Assembly (NCBI RefSeq): GCF_000497045.1 | Contig: NW_015961948.1 | Coordinates: forward strand, 124,001 to 188,000 | Length of the DNA: 64,000 bases | Reading direction: 5' to 3' | From: Kalmanozyma brasiliensis GHG001 | Lineage: Eukaryota; Basidiomycota; Ustilaginomycetes; Ustilaginales | In this document: piece by piece, positions 1 to 9,958 of the stretch | Layout of the letters: each line of letters begins with the position of its first letter | How positions within the stretch are numbered: the stretch's first letter is position 1 | Notes under the pieces: model-generated | Seen by the model: only the letters and a program-made list of their open reading frames with translations | Told to the model about the DNA's origin: nothing | Database searches by the model: none | Position numbers and translations under genes: made by a program

Positions 1-111
1 CCATGTGGACGACGGTGGAAGTGTCGTTGTCGCGTAGCCATTGCGCCAGAGCGATGCGCTTGGCCGTGGCAGCAAAGCCGAGCTACGAAGGGCTGTGCGC
101 GCCCATGACAT
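1..111 (-). CDS. N-terminus of a probable mitochondrial protein (partial)
   Basis: An ATG at 111 on the minus strand opens 37 codons that run off the left edge. The residues read MSWARTALRSSALLPRPSAS and continue with WRNGYATTTLPPSS. This stretch has no acidic residues, four Arg spaced through hydrophobic and Ser/Thr residues, and then RNGYATT, which resembles a mitochondrial processing site. That is a typical matrix-targeting presequence; the mature protein lies outside the window, so its function cannot be given. The gene is divergent from COX20 with 376 bp between the two ATGs, so the two may share a promoter. A second ATG at 106 is out of frame and stops after a few codons, which favours 111. 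It could also be a chance open stretch, since only 37 codons are visible. Confidence 0.5.
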   Translation of the reverse strand, partial: MSWARTALRSSALLPRPSASLWRNGYATTTLPPSSTW

Positions 112-487
112 GCTACACCCTCGGCTTCTGCGCCTTGAAGGAAAGCACCGTGTGTGTGAATACAGACGAGAAGATGGGTCTGCGCAAACAGATGAACAAG
201 TGCGAGTCCACCGGAACTCGGCGACAAATATCAGGCCGCTCCGTGGCTTACACAAGACCCCCCAAGCACAAATTTAGAGCTTTCTCGGCAAAGTCGCACT
301 TCTCTGAAGAAACCATCATCTCCACTTTTCGACGTCTTGCTCACCAACAACGACTTCAACGACGACCGCAGGGAACAGCATCGACGGTCACACGCATCTT
401 TTGGACCTCGCCTAAGGAACTCGGCGCATCACATCGTCGCACTCGCACGCCTTGATCGAAAACAATCCATACGAGCTCGAACGCACC
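112..487. promoter_or_regulatory. Divergent intergenic region, probable bidirectional promoter
   Basis: This 376-bp gap lies between two outward-facing starts (minus-strand ATG at 111, plus-strand ATG at 488). No gene is supported inside it. A run rich in CGA/TCA/CAC ends immediately before the COX20 ATG. No clear TATA box is visible. Confidence 0.45.
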
Positions 488-943
488 ATGTCACGGCTGC
501 ACGAAGCATCTCAACCACGATCCGACGGCTCCGAGTCCACCGTCGGGGCGACCGGTGCCAAAGCGGAAGCCACCAAACTGCGCGCAGCCCTCTCGTCCAT
601 CTCCCCCATCTCGGACCTCTCCTCGCTGCCTCGCGTCCCCTGCGCCCGAGGCTCGCTGCTGATGGGCATGGCCACCGCCGCCGGCGTAGCAGGCATCAGC
701 CTCGTCGCCGGCCGCGGTCTGCGCAGCGGTCTCAATTGGGGCGTCGGCAGCTTCTGCTTTGTTAGTCTGGCCAGCTGGGAGACGTGCAGACGGAATAGGA
801 AGGCCGAACAGATGCGCATGCGGACTGTCATTGAGGGGTATAGGAATCGGGAGCCGAGGGGGAGCTTGACTGCTCTGGCGGAGCAAGGAGCGCGGACGGA
901 CGCGGTAGGGACGGGGACACAGGGAGCGGCGAAGACGACATAG
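488..943 (+). CDS. COX20: COX20-like cytochrome c oxidase assembly protein
   Basis: The product has 151 aa and no intron. The family signature is clear: residues 47-59 read LPRVPCARGSLLM, followed by a first membrane span (about 56-76), the conserved NWGVGSF at 83-89, a second span (about 85-98), then SWETCRR at 96-102 and a basic, Gln/Met-rich helix. This is the Cox20/FAM36A arrangement: an inner-membrane protein with two spans that chaperones newly made Cox2 during complex IV assembly. The N-terminal 45 residues are Ser/Ala-rich and unconserved. I start at ATG 488 rather than at the in-frame open stretch that reaches back to 452, because that part has no ATG. RCF1, another complex IV factor, lies 18 kb away. 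The C-terminal 25 residues are low complexity. Confidence 0.85.
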   Translation: MSRLHEASQPRSDGSESTVGATGAKAEATKLRAALSSISPISDLSSLPRVPCARGSLLMGMATAAGVAGISLVAGRGLRSGLNWGVGSFCFVSLASWETCRRNRKAEQMRMRTVIEGYRNREPRGSLTALAEQGARTDAVGTGTQGAAKTT

Positions 944-1121
944 CACGAGTTCAAGACCTTGGCAAGTGGGCAAGTGGGGAAGGATGGGCGCAGGTGATCA
1001 ACACGAAGCATTGCAGCTGCACTTCCTGTCCCTCCAAGCGCCACAGCAGATTGGTGGTTCAGCAGCACACACTATCACACAAACCACATCGCACTTCGCA
1101 ATCAACACCTCATTCATTGCA

Positions 1122-1865
1122 TCATTCGACTTTCCTCTCCTTCTTGACCCGCTCCTCCTCCTCCATCTCCTGCTGCACCGCAAACCTCGCACTGAGCAAC
1201 TTGGCCGAGCAATTCCTGATATTCTGTTCGGCCCTTTCGATCCCACCCTCCTTGGCGCGTTTATACGCGATCAACGCTTCCTCCAGCTGCTCGCACGCCT
1301 CGAGTACGGCTGCGAGGTTGTACTGAATCTCCGGATCCTCGGGTGTAATCTTTGCTGCTGTCTTGAGATGGTCCACCGCCAAATCGGGTCGACTGGGCTT
1401 GCTGAGCACGTAAGCAGAGGCCAAGTTTGTGTGTGCATCCGCCGACTCGGGGGCAAGAGCGAGGGACTCTTTCCACGCATCGATTGCAGCGGGCAGATCG
1501 CGATCGTGATAGAGACATACGCCGAGGTTGAACAGCGCCGAAGAGTTGCGTTTGATCGAAAGGGATCGGAGGTACGAGGCTTTCGCGGCGGGAAGATCGC
1601 CTGCTTCGAGATGGGTGGTGCCTTCCTCGAGGAAGCGCTGGGATTCTTGGTCGGCTGGATCGAGGGAGGAGGAGGTCGGGGTGGTGGACGAGGCGTAGGT
1701 GCGGTGAGCGAGGGGGTGGTGTGGGATCGCAGTGGTTGGGGCGCGAAGGAGGGGCGCGACGAGTGACGCTGTGCGCAGGGTGCGTGGGTGGGATGCAGTG
1801 CGGATGATGGATCTGGCTACTTGACGCAGGGCGTTGCCCCCCAGCCGTGATGTGGAGGCGAGCAT
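1122..1865 (-). CDS. Mitochondrial TPR-repeat protein
   Basis: The product has 247 aa. Its N-terminus (MLASTSRLGGNALRQVARSI, then IRTASHPRTLRTAS) is rich in Arg/Ser/Ala without acids and is a strong mitochondrial presequence, probably cleaved near RTYASS at 56-60. From about 75 to 207 there are tandem TPR-like helical pairs; repeats with the spacing A-x3-Y/W-x-x-S/A-L and N-L-G/A are visible at 94-127, 128-155 and 181-208. The C-terminus (about 232-247) is a charged EEEERVKKER helix. TPR proteins act as binding scaffolds; no catalytic motif is present and I cannot name the partner. An in-frame open stretch continues upstream to 2051, but the ATG at 1865 fits the targeting peptide. The gene converges with COX20, 178 bp apart. 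An SCO1-type or assembly-factor role is possible but unsupported. Confidence 0.7.
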   Translation of the reverse strand: MLASTSRLGGNALRQVARSIIRTASHPRTLRTASLVAPLLRAPTTAIPHHPLAHRTYASSTTPTSSSLDPADQESQRFLEEGTTHLEAGDLPAAKASYLRSLSIKRNSSALFNLGVCLYHDRDLPAAIDAWKESLALAPESADAHTNLASAYVLSKPSRPDLAVDHLKTAAKITPEDPEIQYNLAAVLEACEQLEEALIAYKRAKEGGIERAEQNIRNCSAKLLSARFAVQQEMEEEERVKKERKVE

Positions 1866-3039
1866 GATCGATGGGAGCAATACCTCGGGAGACAGGTGAT
1901 GATGGTCAAGTGAAAGAGAGAAAGAGCACCAAGATGATTGCCGACCCGCGAAGCTTCTTCCGAAAGATCTCAATTCGGCCGGAAATCTCGCCGGCTCCCC
2001 ATGACATTTCATGCGAGCCTTTGTATCGAGCCGCTCCATCAAGGCGTTCACAATCTCTTGCTTCGCACAAGTCCCTCGGTGATCCTACGACACGTCGACA
2101 GACGCGAGGCAAGATCAGACACCGTGAAAAGCTCAAAGGTGATGCGTCTGATGCGTCTGATTGCTGCTCACTTGCGAATTGAAACATCATCGACAAAGCT
2201 ACTTGCTCTTCGCCCCGCGCTCAGCGACACAGCGAGTCACAGAACAAAGAGCGGACCGGACAGAAAGCTCGCATTTCAAAGAAACAATCACTGTACCCGC
2301 CATTGTGTATCGGACCTGTTGCTCCCTTAATCAGAAGCGGGGGCCTTTGACGACCGCCATAGCCACTCGTTTCTCGACAGTGGCTCACGGATACACACAA
2401 ACGCACGGTGAAAGACGACGCAGTGAGACTGGCCCGACGTCTGCTAATCTGCGCTGGACACACGAGGTGGATGCCAACCGAAGCCTGTTGCTCCCTTGCA
2501 TCAAGAGCGCTGCTCGCTTGTCACTCACACTGTCCTGAAAGCCGCCAAAGCACACGCGATGATCATCTCAAAAGCTCCACAGATTATGCGCGGCCGTGTG
2601 TGAGCCGAGCCACCTCATTCATTCCGAGCGAGGCGTCTTGCCTCCCACACGCCGTCAAAGGGCGCAAATGCACACACGCAGAGGACCGGGATGAATCCAA
2701 AAGGTTGAACGCTACAACTAGATATACAAGGCGATGCAAGATCACCTGCCACCTCAAAAAGCGGCTACGAAAGGAAGAATGCAAATGAATGCCTCGGTAA
2801 AAGGGGGAGATCCTAGTGAATGTGTATTGTTCTATGGTGACCTGCTCGTCGGAATGCATTGCTGCGCGCGGTCGAGCTCGAGCAAGATAGGTGAAGGCAT
2901 CCTTGAGTGTAAAAGAGCGTGGGATGACAGGCAACCGAAGGCTGGCTGCTGTGTCAAGTGGGAGAGCAAGGATGGATTCGGTTACCGGGCTAAGTCCTGG
3001 GAGTGAAGAGGGAGCAGAAGATTTTGGGAAGAAGGCCCT
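1866..3039. other. Intergenic, no gene supported
   Basis: The stretch lies upstream of the TPR gene and downstream of the PalI-like gene, both leftward. Open frames here are short, start mostly at non-ATG codons and show no domain or codon-bias signal. A tiny direct repeat of a 10-mer (gatgcgtct plus g/a) occurs twice at about 2140-2160. I see nothing else. Confidence 0.5.
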
Positions 3040-4074
3040 TTAATAGGCACCACGCTCGCTGTAGCGGCGCGATCGACCGCCACGGTAAGGAGCGGGAGCG
3101 GGGGCAGCCAGCGACGTCCTGCTGTTGTAGGTGTCAGTGGCGTAGCTCCTCCTGGTTCCACGGTCATCGTAGCTCCTGCGGTTGTCGTAGCTCCTGCGAG
3201 GCGCGTTGTCGTAGTCGTCGTAGTCGCCCGAACGACCAGCACGGCTGCGTCGCGAGTCTCGTCGTCCGACGTTGCCGTAGACGCGCGAGTCATCGGCTGG
3301 CTCGTAGTAGTCGTCGTTGTAACGCGACCTGCGCGAGGCACGGCTCGTAGCACGCGCGGGCGCCGACTGCTGCTGGTAGTAGTAGTCCTTCTCGGGGTAG
3401 TCGTTGGCAGCATAGACGGGACGGGCGGGCTCGTAGTCGTCATAGTAATTGTCGTTGCTGCGAGAGCGCTTGAGGTACCAGCCAAGAGCGAGCATCATGA
3501 AACCGAAGAAGACGGGAGGAAGCGCCGCAACCTGCATCCAGATGGCAGGGCCGAGCTCGCTTCCCGTAGGGGTGAGCTGACCGTTGCTCTGGAAGCTCCT
3601 GGCCCTGTTGCGCGCAAGGATGAACAGAACCAGCTCGATGACGAGCGCAGCCATGGTGAGGAACGAGGCCCAGAGCGCGGCAAGAGGCCAGAGGAAGGTG
3701 TTGGTGCACAGGTGGAGGAAAGCGGCACCGGCAGCAGCGCCGGTGAAGCCAGCCGAGATGGGCTGCACGACCAGAGCGTAGGGCAGCTTGTTGACAAAGA
3801 AGAGGCTCACGGCATTGTTGATCCCGTTAAGCGTCTGCTGGTAGCCAAGACCGGTGGGCGTGCAGAGTGTCTGACCGCCCTGTTCAAAGCATTGCGACCA
3901 GATACCAAAGGTGGTACGCAGGATGGTGTTGGACTGCTGGTCAGCAAAGCGGATGTAGAGGAAGTAGATTCCCTTGATGTAGGGCAGACCCAGCGCTACG
4001 AGCAGCTGCAAGATGAACGAAGCGCCGATGGAGAGGAAGCCGACAAAGATGATGAGGACGGGTGGGATCCTCAT
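3040..4074 (-). CDS. SUR7/PalI (Rim9)-family four-span membrane protein
   Basis: The product has 344 aa. There are four hydrophobic segments at about 5-29, 97-121, 129-154 and 177-201, with the N-terminal half of the first extracellular loop carrying GIWSQC (57-62) and a second Cys at 71. This G-x-W-x-x-C...C pattern is the claudin-like signature of the SUR7/PalI family. Family members sit in the plasma membrane in eisosome or MCC patches, or (PalI/Rim9) stabilise the PalH/Rim21 sensor of the alkaline-pH Rim pathway. After span 4 the cytoplasmic tail (about 203-344) is unusually rich in Asp, Tyr, Arg and Ser with many DDY/RRSY repeats, as in PalI proteins, whose long tails are disordered. I favour PalI/Rim9 over Sur7 because of the long tail and the very N-terminal first span. 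The ATG at 4074 begins directly at the first span. No intron is needed. Confidence 0.7.
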   Translation of the reverse strand: MRIPPVLIIFVGFLSIGASFILQLLVALGLPYIKGIYFLYIRFADQQSNTILRTTFGIWSQCFEQGGQTLCTPTGLGYQQTLNGINNAVSLFFVNKLPYALVVQPISAGFTGAAAGAAFLHLCTNTFLWPLAALWASFLTMAALVIELVLFILARNRARSFQSNGQLTPTGSELGPAIWMQVAALPPVFFGFMMLALGWYLKRSRSNDNYYDDYEPARPVYAANDYPEKDYYYQQQSAPARATSRASRRSRYNDDYYEPADDSRVYGNVGRRDSRRSRAGRSGDYDDYDNAPRRSYDNRRSYDDRGTRRSYATDTYNSRTSLAAPAPAPYRGGRSRRYSERGAY

Positions 4075-6484
4075 GTTGGGCAGAGTCTAGGAGGTCTAAG
4101 GCCTGATGTTTGGGAGTGCGGGGTCGCGACGGTGGGAGGGCGCGATAGAAATCGAGACGTGGGCGCTACTTCCAGAGGGAGTCAGTCGCAGCTCGGCGTG
4201 CAGTGTGCACCGATCGGATGGATGATGTACGGAAGTCGACGAGAGCCGCGTCGACGATGGTCGCGAGCAAGAATCCGCGACGAGGGCGGCGTTGTGGATG
4301 GTGAAGGTGGTGGTGGTGGTGAGGACGACAGGACGACAACGATGGCGGACGGTCAAAGACACGAGACGGGCGGACGGAAAAGTTCACAGGGGGAAGAGGG
4401 GAGAAAGCGGAGAGGAGGAGGGACAACAGGCAGTCAGGCAGACGAGGAGAGGAGAAGAGAGGACAGAGCACAGTGGGAGATGGGCGTAACGGATGGGCGG
4501 ATGAGCCCAAAATCATGGAAGGGATGCTCCGCTGCACAGAGCGCCTGCCTCCGTCGCCTTTCTTACTGAGAGCCTTGTGACAGCCACGCGAAGCAGCGTT
4601 GTGTCGCATCGAGCGGCACAGCAGAAAGAAGGCTGGGCGTAGGCGGTCTCAAGAAGACTGCGAGTGAAACCAGCCAGGGATTGTGAGCTGTGTGTGATGG
4701 AGCCAGTCTAGCCTTACGAGCGGCCGCAAGCAGCGAGTAAGCGGTAAGCACTGCAAACGCGGAGAAGGTCTCAGAGCGTCACGGTTGTGGGCCTGCCTGG
4801 CCTGCTGCCAGTGCCTTAGATTTGAGGCTCCGCAAGCGATGTCAAATGGGATGCATGTGTCCGCTCAATGGTTGTATTGTTCAAGAGAAGACACCTGATC
4901 CAACGCTATCTTCAGAACGCACCTTGTTCTTGTCGTTCCAGTATTCGTGTCCCACTCGTCACTGGAGGACACTTAGCTCGTTCACTCAGATCAGAGCCCA
5001 CAAAGACCCACATGAAACGATCAGAGAAGAAGGCGGTCAATGATGAGGGGCTCCAGAAGTGGAGTCGATCCTCCAAATCGTCAGTTTGCAGCCGTGTTGA
5101 CACAGATGCAGCGACGCTCGCTTTGTGTATTTTTCTCTTGCATGAAGAGTGTTAGGCGAGGCTCGACTGCATTTGTGTCGTCGCTAAGCTGCCTCTTCAG
5201 ACCGTATCTTTGGCTGGCTGCCCTTGTCGCGTGTGCTTGCGTCGTTGCGTTGTGTGCCTGTGTTTTTTGTCCTTTGCGATCGATCAACATGCAGCTCAAC
5301 TTTGTATTGCAACACCCACTCTAAATTCAAATGGTGCCAAAATGATTTGCGTACCTTTGAAGCACCGCTGCAGCACGAACATGCACACATCGACACGCCA
5401 ACTTTTCCCCTTTGGCTTTCAAATTCTTTGCCTTTTCCCCCGCTTCTTCAGCCCAGCTGTCAATCAGGCCACCGTCGATCTCGTACAGCTCAGCTGCTCC
5501 CTCTGATCAGGCCGGGGAAGCTTTGAACCGGTCGACCGGATCTCCTGCTGTGCACCATGTTTTGGCATCGACACTGAGCTTAAGATGAATGCAAAAGAGG
5601 TCGCCTGACGGCGATCTTCGCAGGAAGATTTCTTCGTGAAGTTTGAGCGGAAAAATCTGTAGAGAAGATCTTGACCCTTTAGCCGGAGCTCTAAAGCTGC
5701 ACCTTGTCAACCTCGACCAACATCCAAGTCCACCTCTGCCGCCGTACTGCCGCGGTTTGTCTCCTGCAGATTCAGCGTGTCAAGACAAGCACCGAGCCGT
5801 CCGGGATGAACGCAAGCACACTTGAATCTCGGAAGCCAGCTGAGTCTGGACAGGCGCCGGTCTTGGCACGTCGCTCTGAGACCTGCGGGCTAACTTTCCT
5901 CAACGCCTCCCGCAGGGTTGGACGGGGTTCGCTCGTCAGGGCCGCGCCACGCGTCGCAGCCCGAGAAGCTGGATCATGCGATGGGTCGGTGAGCATGGTC
6001 CTGTACATACTTGATCCGCTGGCACACTCTCGTTGATGGGACACCGAGACGGGCACAATCAGGGTGAAGACAAGGCGAGTTGAAGCTGCAGAGCTTGCAT
6101 GCGAGCCTGTACGACGTCGATCTGGGGCACCATCTTCGCAATGCTTCGCGAAAAGGCCTTGATGTCTTGGTCTCGTACGATACAATGTACCTTTCCCGAT
6201 CAACCAGATGAAGTCGATCCCGGACCTCCCTCATTCTTGTGATTTTAGGCCGTCTTGTGTTCCCTGAGGGCTCCTAGGTCGAACGCAAGACACGACGGGA
6301 GCGTCAAAGATCCCTCACAAGGGACTGGCATGATACACGTGTGGAAGCAATAGTATTGGTATCAGGGCTTGACAAGGACAAATGTACAGGGTGAACATCG
6401 AAAGGAAGCTAGCTGTGCTGAGAGACCCGGCTATCGAGCCGTCTGCTCCATATCGAACGACAATTGAGTCGATCTGATGCATCC
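4075..6484. other. Intergenic 2.4 kb, no gene supported
   Basis: This is the upstream region of the PalI-like gene and the downstream region of the RCR-type gene. A G/A-rich segment at about 4260-4480 on the plus strand is the pyrimidine-rich leader of the PalI-like gene seen from the other side. A 60-codon ATG frame at 5142-5324 encodes one hydrophobic stretch with several Cys but has no supporting feature. No repeats or RNA genes were recognised. Confidence 0.45.
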
Positions 6485-6931
6485 TTAGACGTTGGCGGAC
6501 TCAGCAGCCTTCCTTTCGTTACCAGGCACGTACGCCGGGGGCGGGGCGCCGGGAGGGGGAGCGTACAGGGCGCCGTCGTCGTTCTCCCTCGCGGGTGGTG
6601 CGCCGGCGGGAGGCCCGTACGCCTGTCCCTGCTGACCGTACGAGTGCTGCGTATACGTATTCGGCTGTTGGCCGTACGGACTCGGTTGATACCCTCCGCC
6701 ATAGCCTTGCCCATAGTTTGAGGTCTGGTTGTTCTGGTACATGGGGATGGTGGATGCGTTCTGCTGCGCGAAGCGTCTCCTGCGCTTACGGGCCAGCAGC
6801 GAGAAGAGGATCACGAGCAGAAGAACACCCACCGCGATCGCAACACCAATGCCGATGCGCGAGCCATAGCCAAGACCTCGGTTGCACGGGTACCGGCTGT
6901 AGTAGTTGCCGTTGCTGCAGTAGTACGACAT
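6485..6931 (-). CDS. RCR-type membrane protein with PY motif
   Basis: The product has 148 aa. It starts with a short, Tyr/Cys/Asn-rich lumenal segment (MSYYCSNGNYYSRYPCNRGL), has one membrane span at about 25-47, and then a basic stop-transfer cluster ARKRRRRF at 47-54. The rest is a disordered cytoplasmic tail rich in Gln, Tyr, Gly and Pro. Near the C-terminus is PPAY at 131-134, a PY motif that binds WW domains. This order (one span, Arg cluster, Q/Y-rich tail with PY motif) is that of the fungal Rcr1/Rcr2 family, adaptors of the Rsp5 ubiquitin ligase that affect chitin deposition and sorting of plasma membrane proteins. The family call rests on architecture and should be seen as probable. 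The frame stays open upstream but has no other ATG, so 6931 is the start. Confidence 0.65.
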   Translation of the reverse strand: MSYYCSNGNYYSRYPCNRGLGYGSRIGIGVAIAVGVLLLVILFSLLARKRRRRFAQQNASTIPMYQNNQTSNYGQGYGGGYQPSPYGQQPNTYTQHSYGQQGQAYGPPAGAPPARENDDGALYAPPPGAPPPAYVPGNERKAAESANV

Positions 6932-7879
6932 TCTTTTGCGCTTGAAGAGGGCGAGGACCGGATGGGATCGTGCCAGTGTTTGCGCTGTAGAGGTGATTTT
7001 CAGAATCTTGGTTTCGTTCAAGGCCTCAAGCGGATGCGGCTGTGACTCGCGGATGTGCGAGGTTTGTCGTCGTATCGAGTGACGATGATTCTTGAGTAGT
7101 GCGCGGGTCAAGCCGTTTCGACGAGTGGCGTGTACGAAGATGCTGGTGGGGTGACGACAAGGAAGCAATCGCTCGTCTTGTATCTTTAGCTATGCGTGCC
7201 GTCGATGACGGCTGAGTTACTCATGGCCACCGGTCAATCAGCCCATTTGAAATGAGACTCAGCTCTGAGCCAGAGAATAAGGCTTCTGCCGGTGTCTCTG
7301 GCTGTGCAGGGCGTCGTCGGCAGCAGAACAAAGCCGCTTGGCGCTGCAGGGTCGGCTGTCGAGTGGAGGCACAACGGCGCAGTGCCACTGTCCTTTCCGA
7401 CTCTTGTGAAAATGCCAAGCCAAAGAGAATCGACTGCGCTCATTTGGGCTTCAGAACGGCACAAATGGAAAGCCTAATTCCGCCTTCCCACCTAAGGCTG
7501 TGCATCAGTCGCTGCCGTCATTTTTGCGCGATTAGCCAATTTCCACGTCGCGCTGCCCACCTGCACTTCCTCCATTAGCCTTGGACAGGGCACGACGTCA
7601 TGGATGCGTGGCCGTCGCTAGTGGACCCTTGGCGCTCCGCCTGCCGTGCCGCTTCCAAAGGAACCTCTGCACCCTCGTCACCTTCATCCCTCTGGACCCT
7701 CGTTGAATCGAATGCCGATTCCGAAGGAATCAAGCGTCGAGCGCTCATCAGGCTCATTTGCTCTCAAGGTTGGTCATCCAGAGCGAAGGTTGGTGGTGCT
7801 ACTACAGCACGTGTGATGAGACAAACCTCGCTGTGAACTCCATTGCTTTGGTCGTCACGAACTGAACGGACGGAAAAGA
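6932..7879. other. Intergenic, no gene supported
   Basis: The region between the RCR-type start and the ALO1 stop (both genes leftward) holds only short frames without ATG or with no protein-like composition. The first 230 bp, next to the RCR start, is probably its promoter and leader. Nothing else stands out. Confidence 0.45.
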
Positions 7880-9958
7880 CTACAGTCGACTCTTGAAGAC
7901 GCGCGTCTCGGCACCATCGCCGATCCTACCCAGCAGGTGCCTCCCCACATACGGGTTGACAAACACCTCATCCGGATCGTACCTCTGCCTGGTGGCGAGG
8001 AAGTCGTTCCAGTGCGGATACAGCTGCGAGAGCTCGGTGGGCGAGCACGAGTGCGCCTTGGCCCAATGCGGCCTCCCCGAATAGTGACGCATGAGCATCT
8101 CAAACTTGGCAAACAGCTGACGGTAGCGCACGGGTCGGTTGTACGGTCGATACTGGACGATGCCGATGTAGCACGTCTTGCGACCCTGCGAGTGGCTGAG
8201 CCAGATGCTGTCGGCGTCGGTGAAGCGGATCTCGATGGGGAAGTGGATGCGGTCGCCGTCCGAGGCGGCTTCTTCTTCGTCGAGCCAGTCGCGCATCGCT
8301 CGGATCGCTGCGGCGGCCCGGTTGAGCGGGATGGCCCACTCGTCCGTGTACTGCGGGAAGAGGCAGTCCATGTTGAAGATGCGATCGGAGCGACCTACTT
8401 CGGACCATACCGGGTTGGCAGGCGAAAGTGGTTGTGGTGCAGGCGAGTCTTTGGCAAAGGCGTTAAAGTCGCCGGCCGGGATGCTGCTCTGTAGCCACGA
8501 CAAGGAGGGCTCGCCTTCCGTCGAGGCACCGACACCTCCGCTGTGGGCAAACGACTGACCGATGTCCTGAATGAGTCGTTGCTGCTGCTCATCGCGAGTG
8601 CCTTTATTGTCGGAGGCAAGTCCTACAATAGCCTGTGGCTCCGCAGCAGGAGCCTCTGTCGTCGCTGCAATCTTCCTGGAAGCCGAGGCTGAGTCGTCCG
8701 TGGCTGGGAATGCTGGATGCGTCAGAGCGTGAATCCATCGTACGGCCAAAGGCGACCATTGCCGGTTGAATCTCGACGTGTAAAGCAGGAACTCGGTGAG
8801 GCGATGGCCGACGAGCGAAGCTTTGACGCGCTGTTTCAGCGACGGAGGGGCCGAGACCGCTTCTGTCGTTCGGTTGGCGCGCAGCATGGTGATGCGCTTG
8901 ACCTGAGGGAACCACATGAGCCTCACGTGCTGAGCCGAGGATGCCACCTGCTCCAGTGCGAGCTGAGCTTGCCTTGTCTCCTCGTCGTCTTCGGGATCCG
9001 CTCGAGCGAGCTGGTCTACATCCCGGTTGGCGTTGGGCTGAATGGGGTGAATCTCGGACGGATGCGCTGAGCGGTACGATGGACGGTACTGATCCGGACA
9101 TGGTGGCAGACGCTTGCTCTTGCTGAGGAGACCGCCGATGGAAGCGCCTGGATTTGTACGAGAGCTGCTCGGCACGGCTGGGAAGCCGGTCTTGGCGCCA
9201 AAGATCGAGTCAAAGGTGAGCTCTTCCGAGTACTGCTTGAGGTTGAACGCGTCCTGTACGCGGAGCGTCACCGACGTGATGAGGCCGGTCGAGCCAAGAC
9301 CGCAGAGGGTTGCGTTGAAGAGATCCGAGTGCTGCTCGCGGCTGCACGTGAGATGTTGCGTGCCTTCTGGCAGCGGACACAAGATGGTCAGCTGCGAGAC
9401 GTAGGACGAAACGACGGGGAACCTGACACCGGTGCCGTGCGTGGCGGTCGAGATGAGGCCAGCGATGGTCTGTTCCGAGATGGAGCCGACATTGCACATT
9501 GCCAGTCGAGGCTGAGCTGCGTCCAGTGCATCGTGGATGTCGGAGATGTATGTGCCTGCCAGGGCCGTGATGGTATGCTCGGGGTGGTTGATGTTGACGA
9601 CGCCGTTTAGTCCTTCCATTCGCATGGCCCAGCCAGTTGTGAAAGGCAGATCGCTGGGACTATGCGCTCGTCCGATAGCACGGAGCTGATGGCCTTGACG
9701 ACGAGCCAGCTCGACGATGGCAGCACAGTGCGTCACTGTTGTGGGAGCGAACACTTTGGCAGGGATCGCGACGAAGGATTTCCCCCAGTTCTGGAACTTG
9801 GCCCTGGGCGAGCTCGTGGGCACAACGATCGGCTGAACGAGCTTCTCCAGCTCCGCTGTCGTTTGTGTGAGAACGCCTGCATCGATCGACATGGATGCGA
9901 CCTGCTGGATCGTCGACCGGTCCGAGGCGGACAGCGTCACCTTGGATGTGGAAGCCAT
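7880..9958 (-). CDS. ALO1: D-arabinono-1,4-lactone oxidase
   Basis: The product has 692 aa. The enzyme oxidises D-arabinono-1,4-lactone with O2 in the last step of D-erythroascorbate synthesis, on the mitochondrial outer face in yeast. The FAD-binding PCMH fold occupies about 50-240: FQNWGKSF at 55-62, PTTVTHCAAIVELAR at 72-86, and the FAD-linking loop GRAHSPSD at 96-103, where His99 matches the covalent FAD site of the family. LISTATHGTG follows the GS-rich loop. The C-terminal ALO domain ends with RPHWAK (HWAK at 631-634), the substrate-flavin motif, and a DPDEVFVNPYV signature near 648-658. The protein is about 160-170 residues longer than the roughly 525-residue yeast enzyme; the excess sits in two Ser/Ala/Asp-rich, probably disordered insertions at about 265-330 and 415-500. 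The start is ATG 9958; the frame reaches back to 9982 only through a TTG. Confidence 0.92.
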   Translation of the reverse strand: MASTSKVTLSASDRSTIQQVASMSIDAGVLTQTTAELEKLVQPIVVPTSSPRAKFQNWGKSFVAIPAKVFAPTTVTHCAAIVELARRQGHQLRAIGRAHSPSDLPFTTGWAMRMEGLNGVVNINHPEHTITALAGTYISDIHDALDAAQPRLAMCNVGSISEQTIAGLISTATHGTGVRFPVVSSYVSQLTILCPLPEGTQHLTCSREQHSDLFNATLCGLGSTGLITSVTLRVQDAFNLKQYSEELTFDSIFGAKTGFPAVPSSSRTNPGASIGGLLSKSKRLPPCPDQYRPSYRSAHPSEIHPIQPNANRDVDQLARADPEDDEETRQAQLALEQVASSAQHVRLMWFPQVKRITMLRANRTTEAVSAPPSLKQRVKASLVGHRLTEFLLYTSRFNRQWSPLAVRWIHALTHPAFPATDDSASASRKIAATTEAPAAEPQAIVGLASDNKGTRDEQQQRLIQDIGQSFAHSGGVGASTEGEPSLSWLQSSIPAGDFNAFAKDSPAPQPLSPANPVWSEVGRSDRIFNMDCLFPQYTDEWAIPLNRAAAAIRAMRDWLDEEEAASDGDRIHFPIEIRFTDADSIWLSHSQGRKTCYIGIVQYRPYNRPVRYRQLFAKFEMLMRHYSGRPHWAKAHSCSPTELSQLYPHWNDFLATRQRYDPDEVFVNPYVGRHLLGRIGDGAETRVFKSRL

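Noticed and set aside
3712..4569. 285-codon plus-strand frame over the PalI-like 5' region
   Set aside because: Antisense of a four-span protein and its pyrimidine-rich leader; Gly/Arg/Asp-rich low-complexity composition.
5142..5324. 60-codon frame with a hydrophobic segment
   Set aside because: Single weak ORF in a non-coding stretch, no codon bias, likely chance.
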